From NCBI GenBank assembly GCA_018993155.1, contig JAGKSX010000112.1:23275-87274 (forward strand): a stretch of DNA of 64,000 nt. The letters are read 5' to 3'. This stretch comes from Hydrogenophaga sp. (lineage in GTDB: Bacteria > Pseudomonadota > Gammaproteobacteria > Burkholderiales > Burkholderiaceae_C). The first letter of the stretch is position 1. Each line of letters starts with the position of its first letter. Of this stretch, positions 43,816 through 52,308 are shown piece by piece. Under the pieces are notes generated by a model, which saw only the letters and a list, made by a program, of their open reading frames with translations, did not search any database and was not told the origin of the DNA. Position numbers and translations under genes: made by a program.

Positions 43816-44499
43816 TTAGGCGCTGAGCATGCGGTAGAAGTTGCGCAGCATGCCGGCGGTGGCGCCCCAGATGAACCGCTCGCGGTCGCCATCGAGGTAG
43901 GGCATGGAGTACCACTCGCGCACCACACCCTCGAAGGCCAGCGCGTGGCGCTTGTGGTTCAAGGGGTTCATGAGGTAGGCCAGCGGCACCTCGAACACGT
44001 CGTCCACCTCGTCCGGGTTGGGCACCAGCTCGAAGCCGGGCAGCACCAGCCCCACGACCGGCGTGACGATGAAGGACGTGCCGGTGACGTACACCGGCAG
44101 CGTGCCCAGCACCTCCACCCGATCCGGCGCCAGGCCGATCTCTTCCTGCGCTTCGCGCAGGGCGGCGGCGGTGGCGTCGGCGTCCTCGGGGTCGAGCTTG
44201 CCGCCCGGCAGGGCGATCTGGCCCGAGTGGGTGGAGAGGTGGGCCGTGCGCTGGGTCAGGATGAGCGTGAGTTCGTCGCGCATCACCAGCGGCAGCAGCA
44301 CCGCCGCCTCGGCGGGCGCGCGGTCGACGAACTTGCGCTCGCGGTGCAGTTCGGGCGTCCACACCGGCGGGCGGGCGAAGAGTTCGCGCAGGCCGGTGGG
44401 CGTGAGGCGCTGCGCCTGCGCGGGGCGCAGCATCTCGTCTGCCTCGTCCGCGACGATGGGCACCAGGCGCGGATCAAAAGCGGGAAGAACGTGGGTCAT
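43816..44499 (-). CDS. Nudix hydrolase, CoA-pyrophosphatase type
   Basis: 227 residues. A Nudix box GGKLDPEDADATAAALREA continuing QEEIGL (about residues 107-131) is preceded by LTQRTAHLSTHSGQIALP, a signature of the NudL/CoA-hydrolase subgroup. It cleaves CoA and similar nucleotide diphosphate derivatives. The N-terminal 60 residues form a helical region with no signal. It stands alone between the CobD-like gene and the rplS terminator; start at 44499, although the frame remains open further upstream. Confidence 0.88.
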   Translation of the reverse strand: MTHVLPAFDPRLVPIVADEADEMLRPAQAQRLTPTGLRELFARPPVWTPELHRERKFVDRAPAEAAVLLPLVMRDELTLILTQRTAHLSTHSGQIALPGGKLDPEDADATAAALREAQEEIGLAPDRVEVLGTLPVYVTGTSFIVTPVVGLVLPGFELVPNPDEVDDVFEVPLAYLMNPLNHKRHALAFEGVVREWYSMPYLDGDRERFIWGATAGMLRNFYRMLSA

Positions 44500-44524
44500 G
44501 AGGATATGAGCATAGGCCACACGC

Positions 44525-44552
44525 AAAAAAGCCGCTCCGGGGAGCGGCTCTT
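44525..44552 (-). terminator. Intrinsic terminator of the rpsP-rimM-trmD-rplS operon
   Basis: Stem GCCGCTC / GAGCGGC with a short GC loop (44531-44548), followed on the minus strand by six U residues (44525-44530). It lies 39 bases downstream of the rplS stop codon. Confidence 0.85.
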
Positions 44553-44590
44553 TGGGAGGGTGCAGGCAATCGGGCCAGGCCCGATGCGCT

Positions 44591-44947
<357 letters not shown>

Positions 44948-45080
44948 GATTTCCTGTTTTGTCGGTCATGGCCGCGCTGCACTAAAGGCCGCGAATCCGG
45001 CAGGGCCCCTGTCCAGACCCTTGCGGGTTTGCGGGGTGGCCCGGTCGCGGCGGCCGGTCAGAGGATCGAAAAGCCTTGGA

Positions 45081-45857
45081 TTATAGCAATCCCTGAGCGC
45101 GGAGGAAAGCCTGGTCTGCCGCGTCGAGCAATCCCTGCGCCCGGGCACGGGCCAGCAGGTCGGGCCGGCGGCTGGCCGTGAGCAGCAGGCTTTGCTCGCG
45201 CCGGTGGCGGGCGATGCGCTCGTGGTGGCCGCCCAGCAGCACCTCCGGCACCGCCATCGGCCCCCCCGGGCCCTGCCAGACCTCGGGGCGGGTGTGGTGC
45301 GGGCTGTCCAGCAGGCCGTCGAGCGCCGGGTTGAAGCTGTCCTGCTGGTGGCTGCCCTCGTCGGTCAGCACGCCGGGCTGCAGGCGCGCCACGGCGTCCA
45401 GCAGGGCCATGGCCGCGATCTCGCCACCGGAGAGCACGAAGTCGCCCAGGCTGATCTGCCGGTCCACGCAGGTGTCGATGAAGCGCTGGTCGATGCCTTC
45501 GTAGCGGCCGCACACCAGCACCGCGCCCTGGCTGCGCGACCAGCCCTCGACGCCAGCGTGGTTCAGCGCCTCGCCGATCGGGGAAAAAAGGACGACGGGG
45601 GCGCGGGCATCGTCGGCCTCCGCGCGCGCGGCGCGGATGGCCTGCAGGCATTGCCACAGGGGCTCGGCCATCATGACCATGCCAGGGCCGCCGCCAAACG
45701 GGCGGTCGTCGACCCGGCGGTAGTTGCCTTCGGCGAAATCGCGCGGGTTCCAGAGGTGCACGGCCACCTGGCCGGACTCGAAGGCGCGGCGGTTGATGCC
45801 GTGCTGCAGGAACGGTGCGAAAAGCTCGGGAAACAGCGTGATGACGTCGAAGCGCAT
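45081..45857 (-). CDS. trmD: tRNA (guanine-37-N1)-methyltransferase TrmD
   Basis: 258 residues. SPOUT methyltransferase with the deep trefoil-knot sequence: FDVITLFPELF, DDRPFGGGPGMVM, VLVCGRYEGIDQRFID and SLGDFVLSGGEIAA, and HHTRPEVW near the C-terminal helical domain. It uses S-adenosylmethionine to methylate G37 of several tRNAs and so prevents frameshifting; essential in most bacteria. Separated from rimM by 143 bases that hold a palindromic repeat, unusual within this operon. Confidence 0.97.
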   Translation of the reverse strand: MRFDVITLFPELFAPFLQHGINRRAFESGQVAVHLWNPRDFAEGNYRRVDDRPFGGGPGMVMMAEPLWQCLQAIRAARAEADDARAPVVLFSPIGEALNHAGVEGWSRSQGAVLVCGRYEGIDQRFIDTCVDRQISLGDFVLSGGEIAAMALLDAVARLQPGVLTDEGSHQQDSFNPALDGLLDSPHHTRPEVWQGPGGPMAVPEVLLGGHHERIARHRREQSLLLTASRRPDLLARARAQGLLDAADQAFLRAQGLL

Positions 45858-45866
45858 GATGGATTG

Positions 45867-45950
45867 TCACCCCCTGCGCCGCTCTCGCGGCTTCCCCCTG
45901 AGGGGGACGACGCCAGAGGCCCGGCAAAGCCGGTTACTCGGCATCCCGGG
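45867..45950. repeat. Comamonadaceae-type intergenic palindromic repeat, copy 2
   Basis: GCCGC-TCTC-GCGGC (45878-45891), then CCCCC-TGA-GGGGG (45894-45906), then CCGGC-AAA-GCCGG (about 45921-45933). It has the same order of three small hairpins as copy 1 at 42,713. Here it lies inside an operon, between rimM and trmD, where it could attenuate or stabilise the downstream message. Confidence 0.65.
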
Positions 45951-46000
45951 AACCAGACACGCACTTCGGAGATTTCCCTGCCGAGGTGTCTGCGCAGGGA

Positions 46001-46600
46001 TCAATAGTCTTTTTGCCAGTCGGCGGTGATGCGGCGCTGCGCCTTGTCGACATCGTCGATGTAGGCCGCGACGAACGGAATCATGCGCTCGGCGGTCTGC
46101 TCGGTGCCGTCCACCGTCTCGGTGTGTTCGAGCACCAGCACCGAGGTGGGGCCGGTGGGCATGAGGTCGCGCACCACGCCCAGGTGCACGCCCTCGCGGT
46201 TGAACACGTCCAGGCCGATCAGATCGACCCAGTAGTACTCCCCTTCTGGCGTGGCCGGGAAGGCGCTGCGCGGCAGGTAGATGCGCACGCCCTTGAGGGC
46301 CTCGGCCGCATTGCGGTCGTCCACGCCGTCCAGCTGGGCGACCAGGCCGTCGGTGTGGGGTTTCACTTCCGCCACGTCCACGCCCACGCAGCCCGTGAAC
46401 GCCGAGAAGCCGCGCGCGAAGCGGGCTTCGGGCGGCTGCAGGAACCAGGAGGAGGAAGCGATCAGCACCGAGGTGTCGGCGCTGTGGGGCAGGATGCGGA
46501 CCCAGCCCTTGATGCCCCACGCGTCCTGTATGCGCCCCAGCTCGACGGCGTCGTCGGGCAGGGGCAACGCCTTGAAGGCGCCGGACGCGGGGTGGCTCAC
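46001..46600 (-). CDS. rimM: Ribosome maturation factor RimM
   Basis: About 199 residues. N-terminal RimM barrel (VELGRIQDAWGIKGWVRI, split), and a C-terminal PRC-barrel-type domain (GEYYWVDLIGLDVFN, VLVLEH, RMIPFVAAYID and the closing DW). It helps mature the 30S head region around S19. Start uncertain: a GTG at 46600, 17 bases after the rpsP stop, gives the family's usual N-terminus; the only upstream ATG would overlap rpsP by 68 bases. The ribosome-binding site before the GTG is weak. About 25 residues longer than E. coli RimM, mainly by a linker in the middle. Confidence 0.9.
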   Translation of the reverse strand: MSHPASGAFKALPLPDDAVELGRIQDAWGIKGWVRILPHSADTSVLIASSSWFLQPPEARFARGFSAFTGCVGVDVAEVKPHTDGLVAQLDGVDDRNAAEALKGVRIYLPRSAFPATPEGEYYWVDLIGLDVFNREGVHLGVVRDLMPTGPTSVLVLEHTETVDGTEQTAERMIPFVAAYIDDVDKAQRRITADWQKDY

Positions 46601-46616
46601 CTTGCTGCGGGCAGGA

Positions 46617-46871
46617 TCAGGCCGCGGCCTTGGCGGCGTTCTGCTTGACCAGGCGCGCCACGGTGTCCGACGGGGTGGCGCCAACGCCGGTCCAGTAGGT
46701 CAGGCGGTCCATGGCGATGCGCAGGGGCTCTTCACCACCGCGGGCCAGGGGGTTGTAGAAACCGATGCGCTCGATGAAGCGGCCATCGCGGCGATTGCGC
46801 TTGTCGGCAACCACGATGTTGTAGAACGGACGGGCTTTTGCGCCGCCGCGGGAGAGTCGAATGACGACCAT
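46617..46871 (-). CDS. rpsP: 30S ribosomal protein S16
   Basis: 84 residues, normal S16 length, with [20 protein letters not shown] (in the first 25 residues), [15 protein letters not shown] and a C-terminal Ala-rich tail. It is a primary 16S rRNA-binding protein. First gene of the rpsP-rimM-trmD-rplS operon; the 180-base region upstream (46,872-47,051), shared with the divergent acetyltransferase gene, must contain the promoter. A GGATAA sequence lies just before the ATG as a ribosome-binding site. Confidence 0.97.
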   Translation of the reverse strand: MVVIRLSRGGAKARPFYNIVVADKRNRRDGRFIERIGFYNPLARGGEEPLRIAMDRLTYWTGVGATPSDTVARLVKQNAAKAAA

Positions 46872-47051
46872 GATTTATCCTTCGGGTGGAGAGGTACCAG
46901 GATCGGTACTTCACTGGATCTTGCGACCCGCTTTATTTGCAGCGCTTGAGACACACGACTGACCACCCGGCCAGCGAAACGCCACGAAACCCGCGATTAT
47001 AGCCCGTTCGCTGGTTTTGCCAGCCCCCTTCCCGAGCGACCCACCCTACCC

Positions 47052-47582
47052 ATGCCCCTGATCCGCCCCAGCCGCGACGAAGACCTCGACGCGATCACCC
47101 GCATTTACGGCCACCACGTGCTGCACGGCACCGGCACTTTCGAAACCACCCCGCCCACCCTGGCCGAGATGACGGCGCGCCGCGCCGATGTGCTGGGCAA
47201 GGGCCTGCCCTGGCTGGTGGCCGAAGAAGGTGGCCAGGTGCTGGGCTACGCCTACGGCAACTGGTTCAAGCCGCGCCCGGCCTACCGTTTTTCGGTCGAG
47301 GACTCGATCTACATGGACCCGGCCGCCCACCGCCAGGGCCTGGGCCGCGCGCTGCTTGCCGAGCTGCTGGCCGCGCTGGAACGCGCCGGCACGCGCAAGG
47401 TGATGGCCGTGATCGGCGATTCGGCCAACGCCGGCTCCATCGGTGTGCACCGGGCGCTGGGCTTCGAACCCGTGGGCGTGGTGCCGTCGTGCGGCTGGAA
47501 ATTCGGCCGCTGGCTCGACATCGTGCTGATGCAGAAGACCCTGGGTGCCGGTGACAGCACGCCGCCGAACGAGGGCGCATGA
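47052..47582 (+). CDS. GNAT N-acetyltransferase, phosphinothricin-acetyltransferase-like
   Basis: 176 residues. GNAT fold with the acetyl-CoA loop Q/R-x-x-G-x-G/A in RQGLGRALL (about 94-102) and the PAT subgroup features: an early IYGHHVLHGTGTFE (residues 19-32), a YAYGNWFKPRPAYRF segment and NAGSIGVHRALGFEPVG. Homologues acetylate small amines, amino-acid analogues such as methionine sulfoximine, or phosphinothricin. Its stop overlaps the start of the next gene (ATGA). Divergent from rpsP. Confidence 0.9.
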   Translation: MPLIRPSRDEDLDAITRIYGHHVLHGTGTFETTPPTLAEMTARRADVLGKGLPWLVAEEGGQVLGYAYGNWFKPRPAYRFSVEDSIYMDPAAHRQGLGRALLAELLAALERAGTRKVMAVIGDSANAGSIGVHRALGFEPVGVVPSCGWKFGRWLDIVLMQKTLGAGDSTPPNEGA

Positions 47583-48037
47583 CGATGATGCGCAAGAACA
47601 AGACGCTGGCGGTCTGGCTGGCGCTGCTGGGCGGCATGCTCGGCCTGCACCGCTTCTATCTGCGCGGCCTGGGCGACTGGGTGGGCTGGCTGCACCCGAT
47701 CCCGGCGGCGCTGGGCCTGTGGGGCGTGGACCGCGTGCTGCTCTACGGGCAGGACGACAAGCTCTCGTGGGTGCTGATCCCGCTGCTGGGCGCGACCATC
47801 TCCGCCAGCTGCCTGATGGCCATCGTCTATGCCTTGACCGACCGCGAGAAATGGAACCGCCAGTTCAACCCGCAGCTGCCGGCGGACGCCGTCTCGGGCG
47901 GCACCAACTGGCTGACCATCGGCGCTCTCGTGGCCGCGCTGCTGATGGGCACGGTCGCGCTGATGGGCAGCCTGGCGTTTGGCTTCCAACGCTACTTCGA
48001 GTACCAGGTCGAAGAAGGCCGCAAGATCAGCCAATGA
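47579..48037 (+). CDS. TM2-domain-like membrane protein
   Basis: 152 residues with four hydrophobic segments (about 10-27, 40-55, 62-85 and 112-138). The N-terminal KNKTLAVWLALLGGMLGLHRFYLRG fits the TM2 domain pattern (LGxxGxHRFYxG). The C-terminal part is specific to this group. Coupled by ATGA overlap to the acetyltransferase gene, though a functional link is unknown. Location: inner membrane. Confidence 0.75.
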   Translation: MTMMRKNKTLAVWLALLGGMLGLHRFYLRGLGDWVGWLHPIPAALGLWGVDRVLLYGQDDKLSWVLIPLLGATISASCLMAIVYALTDREKWNRQFNPQLPADAVSGGTNWLTIGALVAALLMGTVALMGSLAFGFQRYFEYQVEEGRKISQ

Positions 48038-48052
48038 GCGAGCGCCCGGCGC

Positions 48053-49009
48053 TCAGTTGAGCCAGGCCATGGCGGTCATCACCAGGCTGAGCGTGAACAG
48101 CGCGAGCACGGTGGACAGGCCCATGGCCGCGGTGGTGACTTCCTGCGCCACCTCGTAGCGCTGGGCGAACAGGAACACGTTCGCCCCCACCGGCAAGGCC
48201 GCGGCCACCACCATCACGGTGAGCGGCATGCCGGTGATGCCCAGGCCCCAGGCGCACAGGCCCACCAGCAGCGGCAGCACCAGGTTCTTGGACACGCTGA
48301 CCCACAGGGCCTGGCGCAGGTGGCCGGCCATGGGCGTGCGCGCCAGGGTCACGCCCACCAGCACCAGCGCGATCGGGCCGAACGCGCTGCCCAGCAATTG
48401 CAGCGGCCGGTCCACCACCGTGGGCAGCGTGAGGCCGCTCTGCGCGAACAGCAGGCCGCACAGGATGGGCAGGGGAATCGGGTGGATGAGCGCGCCCTTG
48501 AAGGCCGACCACGCCGTGGCCAGCACGTGCGGCGCGCGCTGGCCGCCCGCGCGGGCCTCGCGCGCCACCGCGAGTTCGAGCACGATGGAACCGGTGGTCA
48601 GCAGGATCAGCGCATGCACCGACACCAGCGTGAGCACCGTGACCTGCGCGCTCTTGCCGTAGGCCAGTTCCACCAGCGTGATGCCCAGCATCACCATGTT
48701 GGAGAAGGTACCGGCCAGGGCCAGCACCACGCTGCCCCGGTTGAAACCCCGCCAGGCGATGGACACCGCCAGCAGCGACAGTGCGGCCAGAAAGTACGCG
48801 CCGATCGGCCGCAGGTCGAGTTCCTCGAAATGCACCGAGCTCATGGTGCGGAACAGCAGGGCGGGGATGAGCAGCAGGAAGACCAGGTTGGACAGGTCCT
48901 TGACCGCGGCATCGCGGATCCATTGCAGGCGCCCGGCCAGGTAGCCGAGGCCGATCAGGATGAAGACCGGGGTGAGGGAGGCGACGACGGGGTGGCTGGC
49001 GATGTTCAC
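48053..49009 (-). CDS. AEC-family (auxin efflux carrier-like) transporter
   Basis: 318 residues, ten membrane helices in two groups of five. Family features: an early IGLGYLAGRLQWI, a central FSNMVMLGI with an Asn-containing break, and a late ALPVGANVFLFAQRY. Bacterial members exchange dicarboxylates such as malate or export small organic acids. Convergent with the preceding gene (15 bases between stops). No regulator nearby. Confidence 0.87.
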   Translation of the reverse strand: MNIASHPVVASLTPVFILIGLGYLAGRLQWIRDAAVKDLSNLVFLLLIPALLFRTMSSVHFEELDLRPIGAYFLAALSLLAVSIAWRGFNRGSVVLALAGTFSNMVMLGITLVELAYGKSAQVTVLTLVSVHALILLTTGSIVLELAVAREARAGGQRAPHVLATAWSAFKGALIHPIPLPILCGLLFAQSGLTLPTVVDRPLQLLGSAFGPIALVLVGVTLARTPMAGHLRQALWVSVSKNLVLPLLVGLCAWGLGITGMPLTVMVVAAALPVGANVFLFAQRYEVAQEVTTAAMGLSTVLALFTLSLVMTAMAWLN

Positions 49010-49037
49010 CCGGCGATGGTATCGCCAGGCGTGCGCG

Positions 49038-49592
49038 TCACTCGACGCCGACGGCGCCGGTGATGCGGTAGTACAGGCCGTAGGGGTCGTTCTGCAGCAC
49101 GTGGAAGGTGCCCTCGACGACCACCGCCTCCAGCTTGTACTTCACCGGCTTGCTGGTGCGCACCTCGACCATGCTCTCGGGCCCGCCCGGCGTGCAGAAA
49201 CCGCAGGTCAGCGGCACCGAGGCGAGCAGGAAGTGGCGCTGGCTCTCGCCCGGCTCCAGCGGCATCATGAAGCCCTGCAGCCGCAGCTTCTTCTGGTTCA
49301 GCTCGGCCACCGGCGCCGGGTACACCGGCACGATGCGCTTGTTCTCGACCTTGGTCGTGATGTCGGTCAGCATCGACCAGGCAACGACATCGCTGCGTTT
49401 GGGCAGCGGCGCGAAAGGGCTGAGCGGGCTGTGCACCCCCGCGCCCTGCCCGTGCGGCAGGCCCGAGGGCTGGCTCGACGTGGTGCCCGGCGGCACCGGT
49501 GAACCCAGGGTCTGGGCCCCGGCACCGACCAGCGCGGCACCGCCCATCACGAACAGCGCGGCGAAACGGGAGGCTTGGAACAGGTGGCGCAT
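49038..49592 (-). CDS. DUF3299-family exported protein of the zinc locus
   Basis: 184 residues. Signal peptide (to about GAGAQ, residue 27), a low-complexity Pro/Ser/Gly linker (30-60), then a compact domain with LRLQGFMMPLEPG, the conserved Cys pair in TCGFCTPGGPESMVEV and a C-terminal beta strand pattern. DUF3299 proteins are periplasmic or lipoprotein-like and often encoded with metal ABC systems. It ends a minus-strand run that starts at zur and includes the LolD/FtsX-like ABC pair, so a part in periplasmic zinc handling is inferred. Confidence 0.8.
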   Translation of the reverse strand: MRHLFQASRFAALFVMGGAALVGAGAQTLGSPVPPGTTSSQPSGLPHGQGAGVHSPLSPFAPLPKRSDVVAWSMLTDITTKVENKRIVPVYPAPVAELNQKKLRLQGFMMPLEPGESQRHFLLASVPLTCGFCTPGGPESMVEVRTSKPVKYKLEAVVVEGTFHVLQNDPYGLYYRITGAVGVE

Positions 49593-49621
49593 GGGGAATC
49601 GTCTCGGTGGGGTTCAGGCCG

Positions 49622-49861
49622 TCAGTGCGCGTGGCGCATGCCGCAGTATTTTCCCAGGGCCAGACCCTTGCAGGCCACCGCGAGTTCCTGCATGCAGATT
49701 TTTTCGCCCTTGCCGGCTTCCAGGCACTTGGCCGCGCCTTCGTGCGCCACGGCCATGGCGCGGTGGCGGGCGATGTCTTCCTTGGTCTCCTTGTCGGAAT
49801 GCTGGGCCAGCGCGGCGGTGGACAGCAGGGCGGCGGCGAACAGGAACAGGGTTTTCTTCAT
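49622..49861 (-). CDS. Small secreted Cys-containing protein of the zinc locus
   Basis: 79 residues: a Sec signal peptide (MKKTLFLFAAALLSTAALA, cleavage after residue 19) leaves a mature protein of about 60 residues with His near both ends (AQHSDKE, GMRHAH) and four Cys (CLEAGKGEKICM, ACKG, YCGM) that probably form two disulfides. I do not recognise the family by name. It lies between the DUF3299 gene (29 bases) and the ABC permease gene (5 bases), so it shares their transcript. A small metal-binding or chaperone role is conceivable but unproven. Confidence 0.75.
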   Translation of the reverse strand: MKKTLFLFAAALLSTAALAQHSDKETKEDIARHRAMAVAHEGAAKCLEAGKGEKICMQELAVACKGLALGKYCGMRHAH

Positions 49862-49866
49862 GGTTT

Positions 49867-51090
49867 CTACCTCGAATTCAGGAGTTGAGTGACATCGACA
49901 CGGTAGGCGTGGAAGGCCGGCAGGAGCGCCGCCACCACCGCCACCCCAACGGCCAGCACCGGCACCCAGGCTTCGCCGGATACCCACTGCCAACCCGTGA
50001 TGGCCAGCGAGTGCCGGGCCATCAACATCTCGCCCATCAGGGCCGCGAGCGCGTGCGCGGCCAAAAGGCCCAGCGCACACGCCAGCAACGCGAGCCACAA
50101 CGCCTCGCACAGCAGCAACGCAGCCACCCGCGCGGGCGGCGCGCCCAGCATGCGCAGCATGGCCAGGTCGGCGCGGCGCTCGCGCACTGCGCTCCAGAGC
50201 GCGATGAAGACCGACAGCCCCGCCACGCCCAGAAGCACCGCCGCCAGCCCGCGCAGCACCTGCGTGCCCACACCGACCATGCTCAGCAGGCGCGTGATCT
50301 CCACCGCCGGCGCGGCGGCCTGCAGCGAGGTGGTCTGGTTGATGAAGCGCGGCAGGCTCACCGCCGCCAGCGGCGTGCGGTAACGGATCAAGGCCAGCGT
50401 GATCTCGCGCTCGGCCGCCAGCGCCTCGGCCAGCTCGGCGCGCTCGGCCTCGTCCATGTTCGCGCCGGCGTGCATGTCGTCGTGCACGCGCCAGACCGAT
50501 TCGGTGGCGGTGAGCACCAGCCGGTCGAGCACGCAGCCGCAGGGCGCGAGCACGCCGGTGACGGTGTACGGCGTCTCGCCGTGCGCGCTGCCGCCCACGC
50601 CCAGGCCGTGCGCGCCTTCGAAGGCCTGGCCCACCTGCAGGCCCGTGCGCGCGGCGACCTGTGCGCCCAGCACGGCCTCCAGCGGCGCCTGCCAGAGCGC
50701 GCCCTGAGCCAGTTGGGCACCGTAGTGGGCCGGGTACTCGTGCGTGGTGCCCACGATGCGGAAGCCGCCCAGGTTGTCGCCCAGGCTCAGCGGGATGAGC
50801 TGCGCCACCTGCGGGTGTTCCGCGAGTTGGCGGGCCTCGGCCAGCGGGATGTTGCCGGGCGGCACGTCCAGGTGGAACACGCCCGCGAGGATGAGCTGCA
50901 TCGGGCTGCCCTTGGCGCCCACCACCGCGTCGATGCCGGCGAGGTCGCGTTCGAAGGCGCGGTCCACCTGGTCGCGCGCGATCAGCACGAAGGCCATGGA
51001 GGCCAGGCCCAGCGCGAGCAGCAACAGGTTGAGCGCCGTGGCCAGCGGGCGCGACCAGAGGTAGCGCCAGGACAGGGTCAGCACGTTCAT
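49867..51090 (-). CDS. FtsX/MacB-like ABC transporter permease
   Basis: 407 residues. Architecture of type VII permeases: one N-terminal helix (about 18-40), a large periplasmic domain (about 45-270) and three helices in the C-terminal third with the FtsX domain (VFIALWSAVRERRADLAMLRMLGA split over residues 293-316). The periplasmic domain carries a conserved CGCVLD. It works with the LolD-like ATPase encoded before it with a four-base overlap. Members in zur-controlled loci are thought to handle periplasmic or outer-membrane components in zinc shortage rather than transport ions directly. Confidence 0.85.
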   Translation of the reverse strand: MNVLTLSWRYLWSRPLATALNLLLLALGLASMAFVLIARDQVDRAFERDLAGIDAVVGAKGSPMQLILAGVFHLDVPPGNIPLAEARQLAEHPQVAQLIPLSLGDNLGGFRIVGTTHEYPAHYGAQLAQGALWQAPLEAVLGAQVAARTGLQVGQAFEGAHGLGVGGSAHGETPYTVTGVLAPCGCVLDRLVLTATESVWRVHDDMHAGANMDEAERAELAEALAAEREITLALIRYRTPLAAVSLPRFINQTTSLQAAAPAVEITRLLSMVGVGTQVLRGLAAVLLGVAGLSVFIALWSAVRERRADLAMLRMLGAPPARVAALLLCEALWLALLACALGLLAAHALAALMGEMLMARHSLAITGWQWVSGEAWVPVLAVGVAVVAALLPAFHAYRVDVTQLLNSR

Positions 51091-51746
51091 GCCACGCGCT
51101 CCGGGCCGGCCGCCGCAAAGGCCAGCAGTTGCGCGTGCGGCAGCGCCTCCCGCACGCGGGCGTCGTGGGTGGCGATCACGAGCGTGGCGTCCAGCGCCTC
51201 CGCGCTGCGGCGCAGCAGCGACAGCGCCGTCATGCAGGCATCGTCGTCCAGGCTCGCGGTGGGCTCGTCGGCCAGGATCACGCGCGGGCGCAGCAGCACG
51301 GCGCGCGCCAGCGCCACGCGCTGGGCCTGGCCGCCCGAGAGCTGGGTGGGTCGGCGGTTCGCCAGCGCGCCGAGGTCCAGCGCCGCCAGCACCTCGGCCA
51401 CGGCGGCGCGGTCCACCGGCAGGCCGGCGGCGAAGTGCGCGAGCGCCAGGTTGTCGGCCACCGTGAGCGCATCGCTCAGGTGCAGCTGCTGCGGCAGAAA
51501 ACCGATGTGGCGCGCGCGCCAGGCATCGCGTGCCGCACCGCGCAGGGTGCCCACCGACTGACCGGCCACCACGATCTCGCCCGCGCCGGGCGTGAGCAGG
51601 CCGGCGGCCAGCGCCAGCCAGGTGGACTTGCCACTGCCCGAGGGCCCGCGCAGCAGCAGGGTGCCGCCCTGCGCCACCGACACATCGGCCATGCGCAGCG
51701 GCGCCTGGCCCGCGTGGGCGTATTGCAGCCCCCGGGACTCGATCAC
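51087..51746 (-). CDS. LolD/MacB-like ABC ATPase
   Basis: 219 residues. Walker A GPSGSGKST, signature LSGGQAQR, Walker B VILADEPTASLD and a His switch ATHDARV; the QQLHL Q-loop is typical of this class. The GTG at 51746 overlaps the zur stop as GTGA (51743-51746); no ATG lies between this point and the Walker A region at the proper distance. Translational coupling to the Fur-family regulator indicates joint zinc-responsive expression. Confidence 0.87.
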   Translation of the reverse strand: MIESRGLQYAHAGQAPLRMADVSVAQGGTLLLRGPSGSGKSTWLALAAGLLTPGAGEIVVAGQSVGTLRGAARDAWRARHIGFLPQQLHLSDALTVADNLALAHFAAGLPVDRAAVAEVLAALDLGALANRRPTQLSGGQAQRVALARAVLLRPRVILADEPTASLDDDACMTALSLLRRSAEALDATLVIATHDARVREALPHAQLLAFAAAGPERVA

Positions 51747-52222
51747 GCGGCGGGCTCCAGGCAGTCCGCGCAGGTGCCGTGCACCGCCACCTGCTCGCCC
51801 CGATGGCCCTGGCGCGCGAGGCTGCGCAACAGGTCGCGGGCCAGCTCGCTCACGTCGGCCATCGGAAATTGCCGGTGGCAGGCGTCGCACTCGAAGCGCG
51901 GCGGCGTGCCCTCGTCGGCATTCGCATCCAGTGGCGCCAGGCTGAAGCGCCAGGTGCGCGCCTGGTCGTCGGTCTGGCGCTGCAGCACGCCGCAGGCGGC
52001 CAGGCGGTCGAGCAGGCGGTAGAGCGTGACGCGGTTGATGTCCAGCCCGCGCGCGGTGAGCGCGTTGAGCGCCTGCGCGTGGGTGAGCCCGCCGTGCGGC
52101 TGCGCGAGGAACAGGCCAAGCACGGCGCGCGTGGCCAACGTGCGGCGCAGGCCGGCGGCTTCCAGCCGGGTCTGGATGTGGGGTGGCACGGACACCGGCT
52201 CTTTGGTTTGGCGTGGCGACAT
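51743..52222 (-). CDS. zur: Fur-family transcriptional regulator, Zur type
   Basis: 159 residues. Winged helix (about 15-85; LTHAQALNALTARGLDINRVTLYRLLDRL in two parts), then the dimerisation domain with structural zinc Cys pairs CDAC (ECDACHRQF) and CADC near the C-terminus. Placement between znuCBA and zinc-linked genes identifies it as Zur rather than Fur. Inverted repeats in the 86-base divergent promoter region are candidate Zur boxes. Represses zinc uptake genes when zinc is sufficient. Confidence 0.88.
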   Translation of the reverse strand: MSPRQTKEPVSVPPHIQTRLEAAGLRRTLATRAVLGLFLAQPHGGLTHAQALNALTARGLDINRVTLYRLLDRLAACGVLQRQTDDQARTWRFSLAPLDANADEGTPPRFECDACHRQFPMADVSELARDLLRSLARQGHRGEQVAVHGTCADCLEPAA

Positions 52223-52239
52223 GGCTCGGGCCTCCGTAA

Positions 52240-52286
52240 ATGCAACTATGTTGCGTTAATATGCGCACTATCGCAATTCAGTTGCA
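52240..52286. promoter_or_regulatory. Divergent promoter region with Zur-box-like inverted repeats
   Basis: A perfect repeat GCAAC-TAT-GTTGC occupies 52242-52254, and a second GCAA-TTCAG-TTGC occupies 52273-52285, both in the AT-rich stretch between zur and znuC. Their spacing of about 31 bases and location over both start regions fit autoregulation of zur and repression of znuCBA. It also explains why a znuC start inside this region was rejected. Confidence 0.65.
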
Positions 52287-52308
52287 GTATCTTAGCTGCA
52301 ATCCTCCC

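Noticed and set aside
46001-46684. Longer RimM start at 46684
   Set aside because: It would overlap rpsP by 68 bases and adds an Arg/Pro-rich stretch that is the shadow of the rpsP 3' end.
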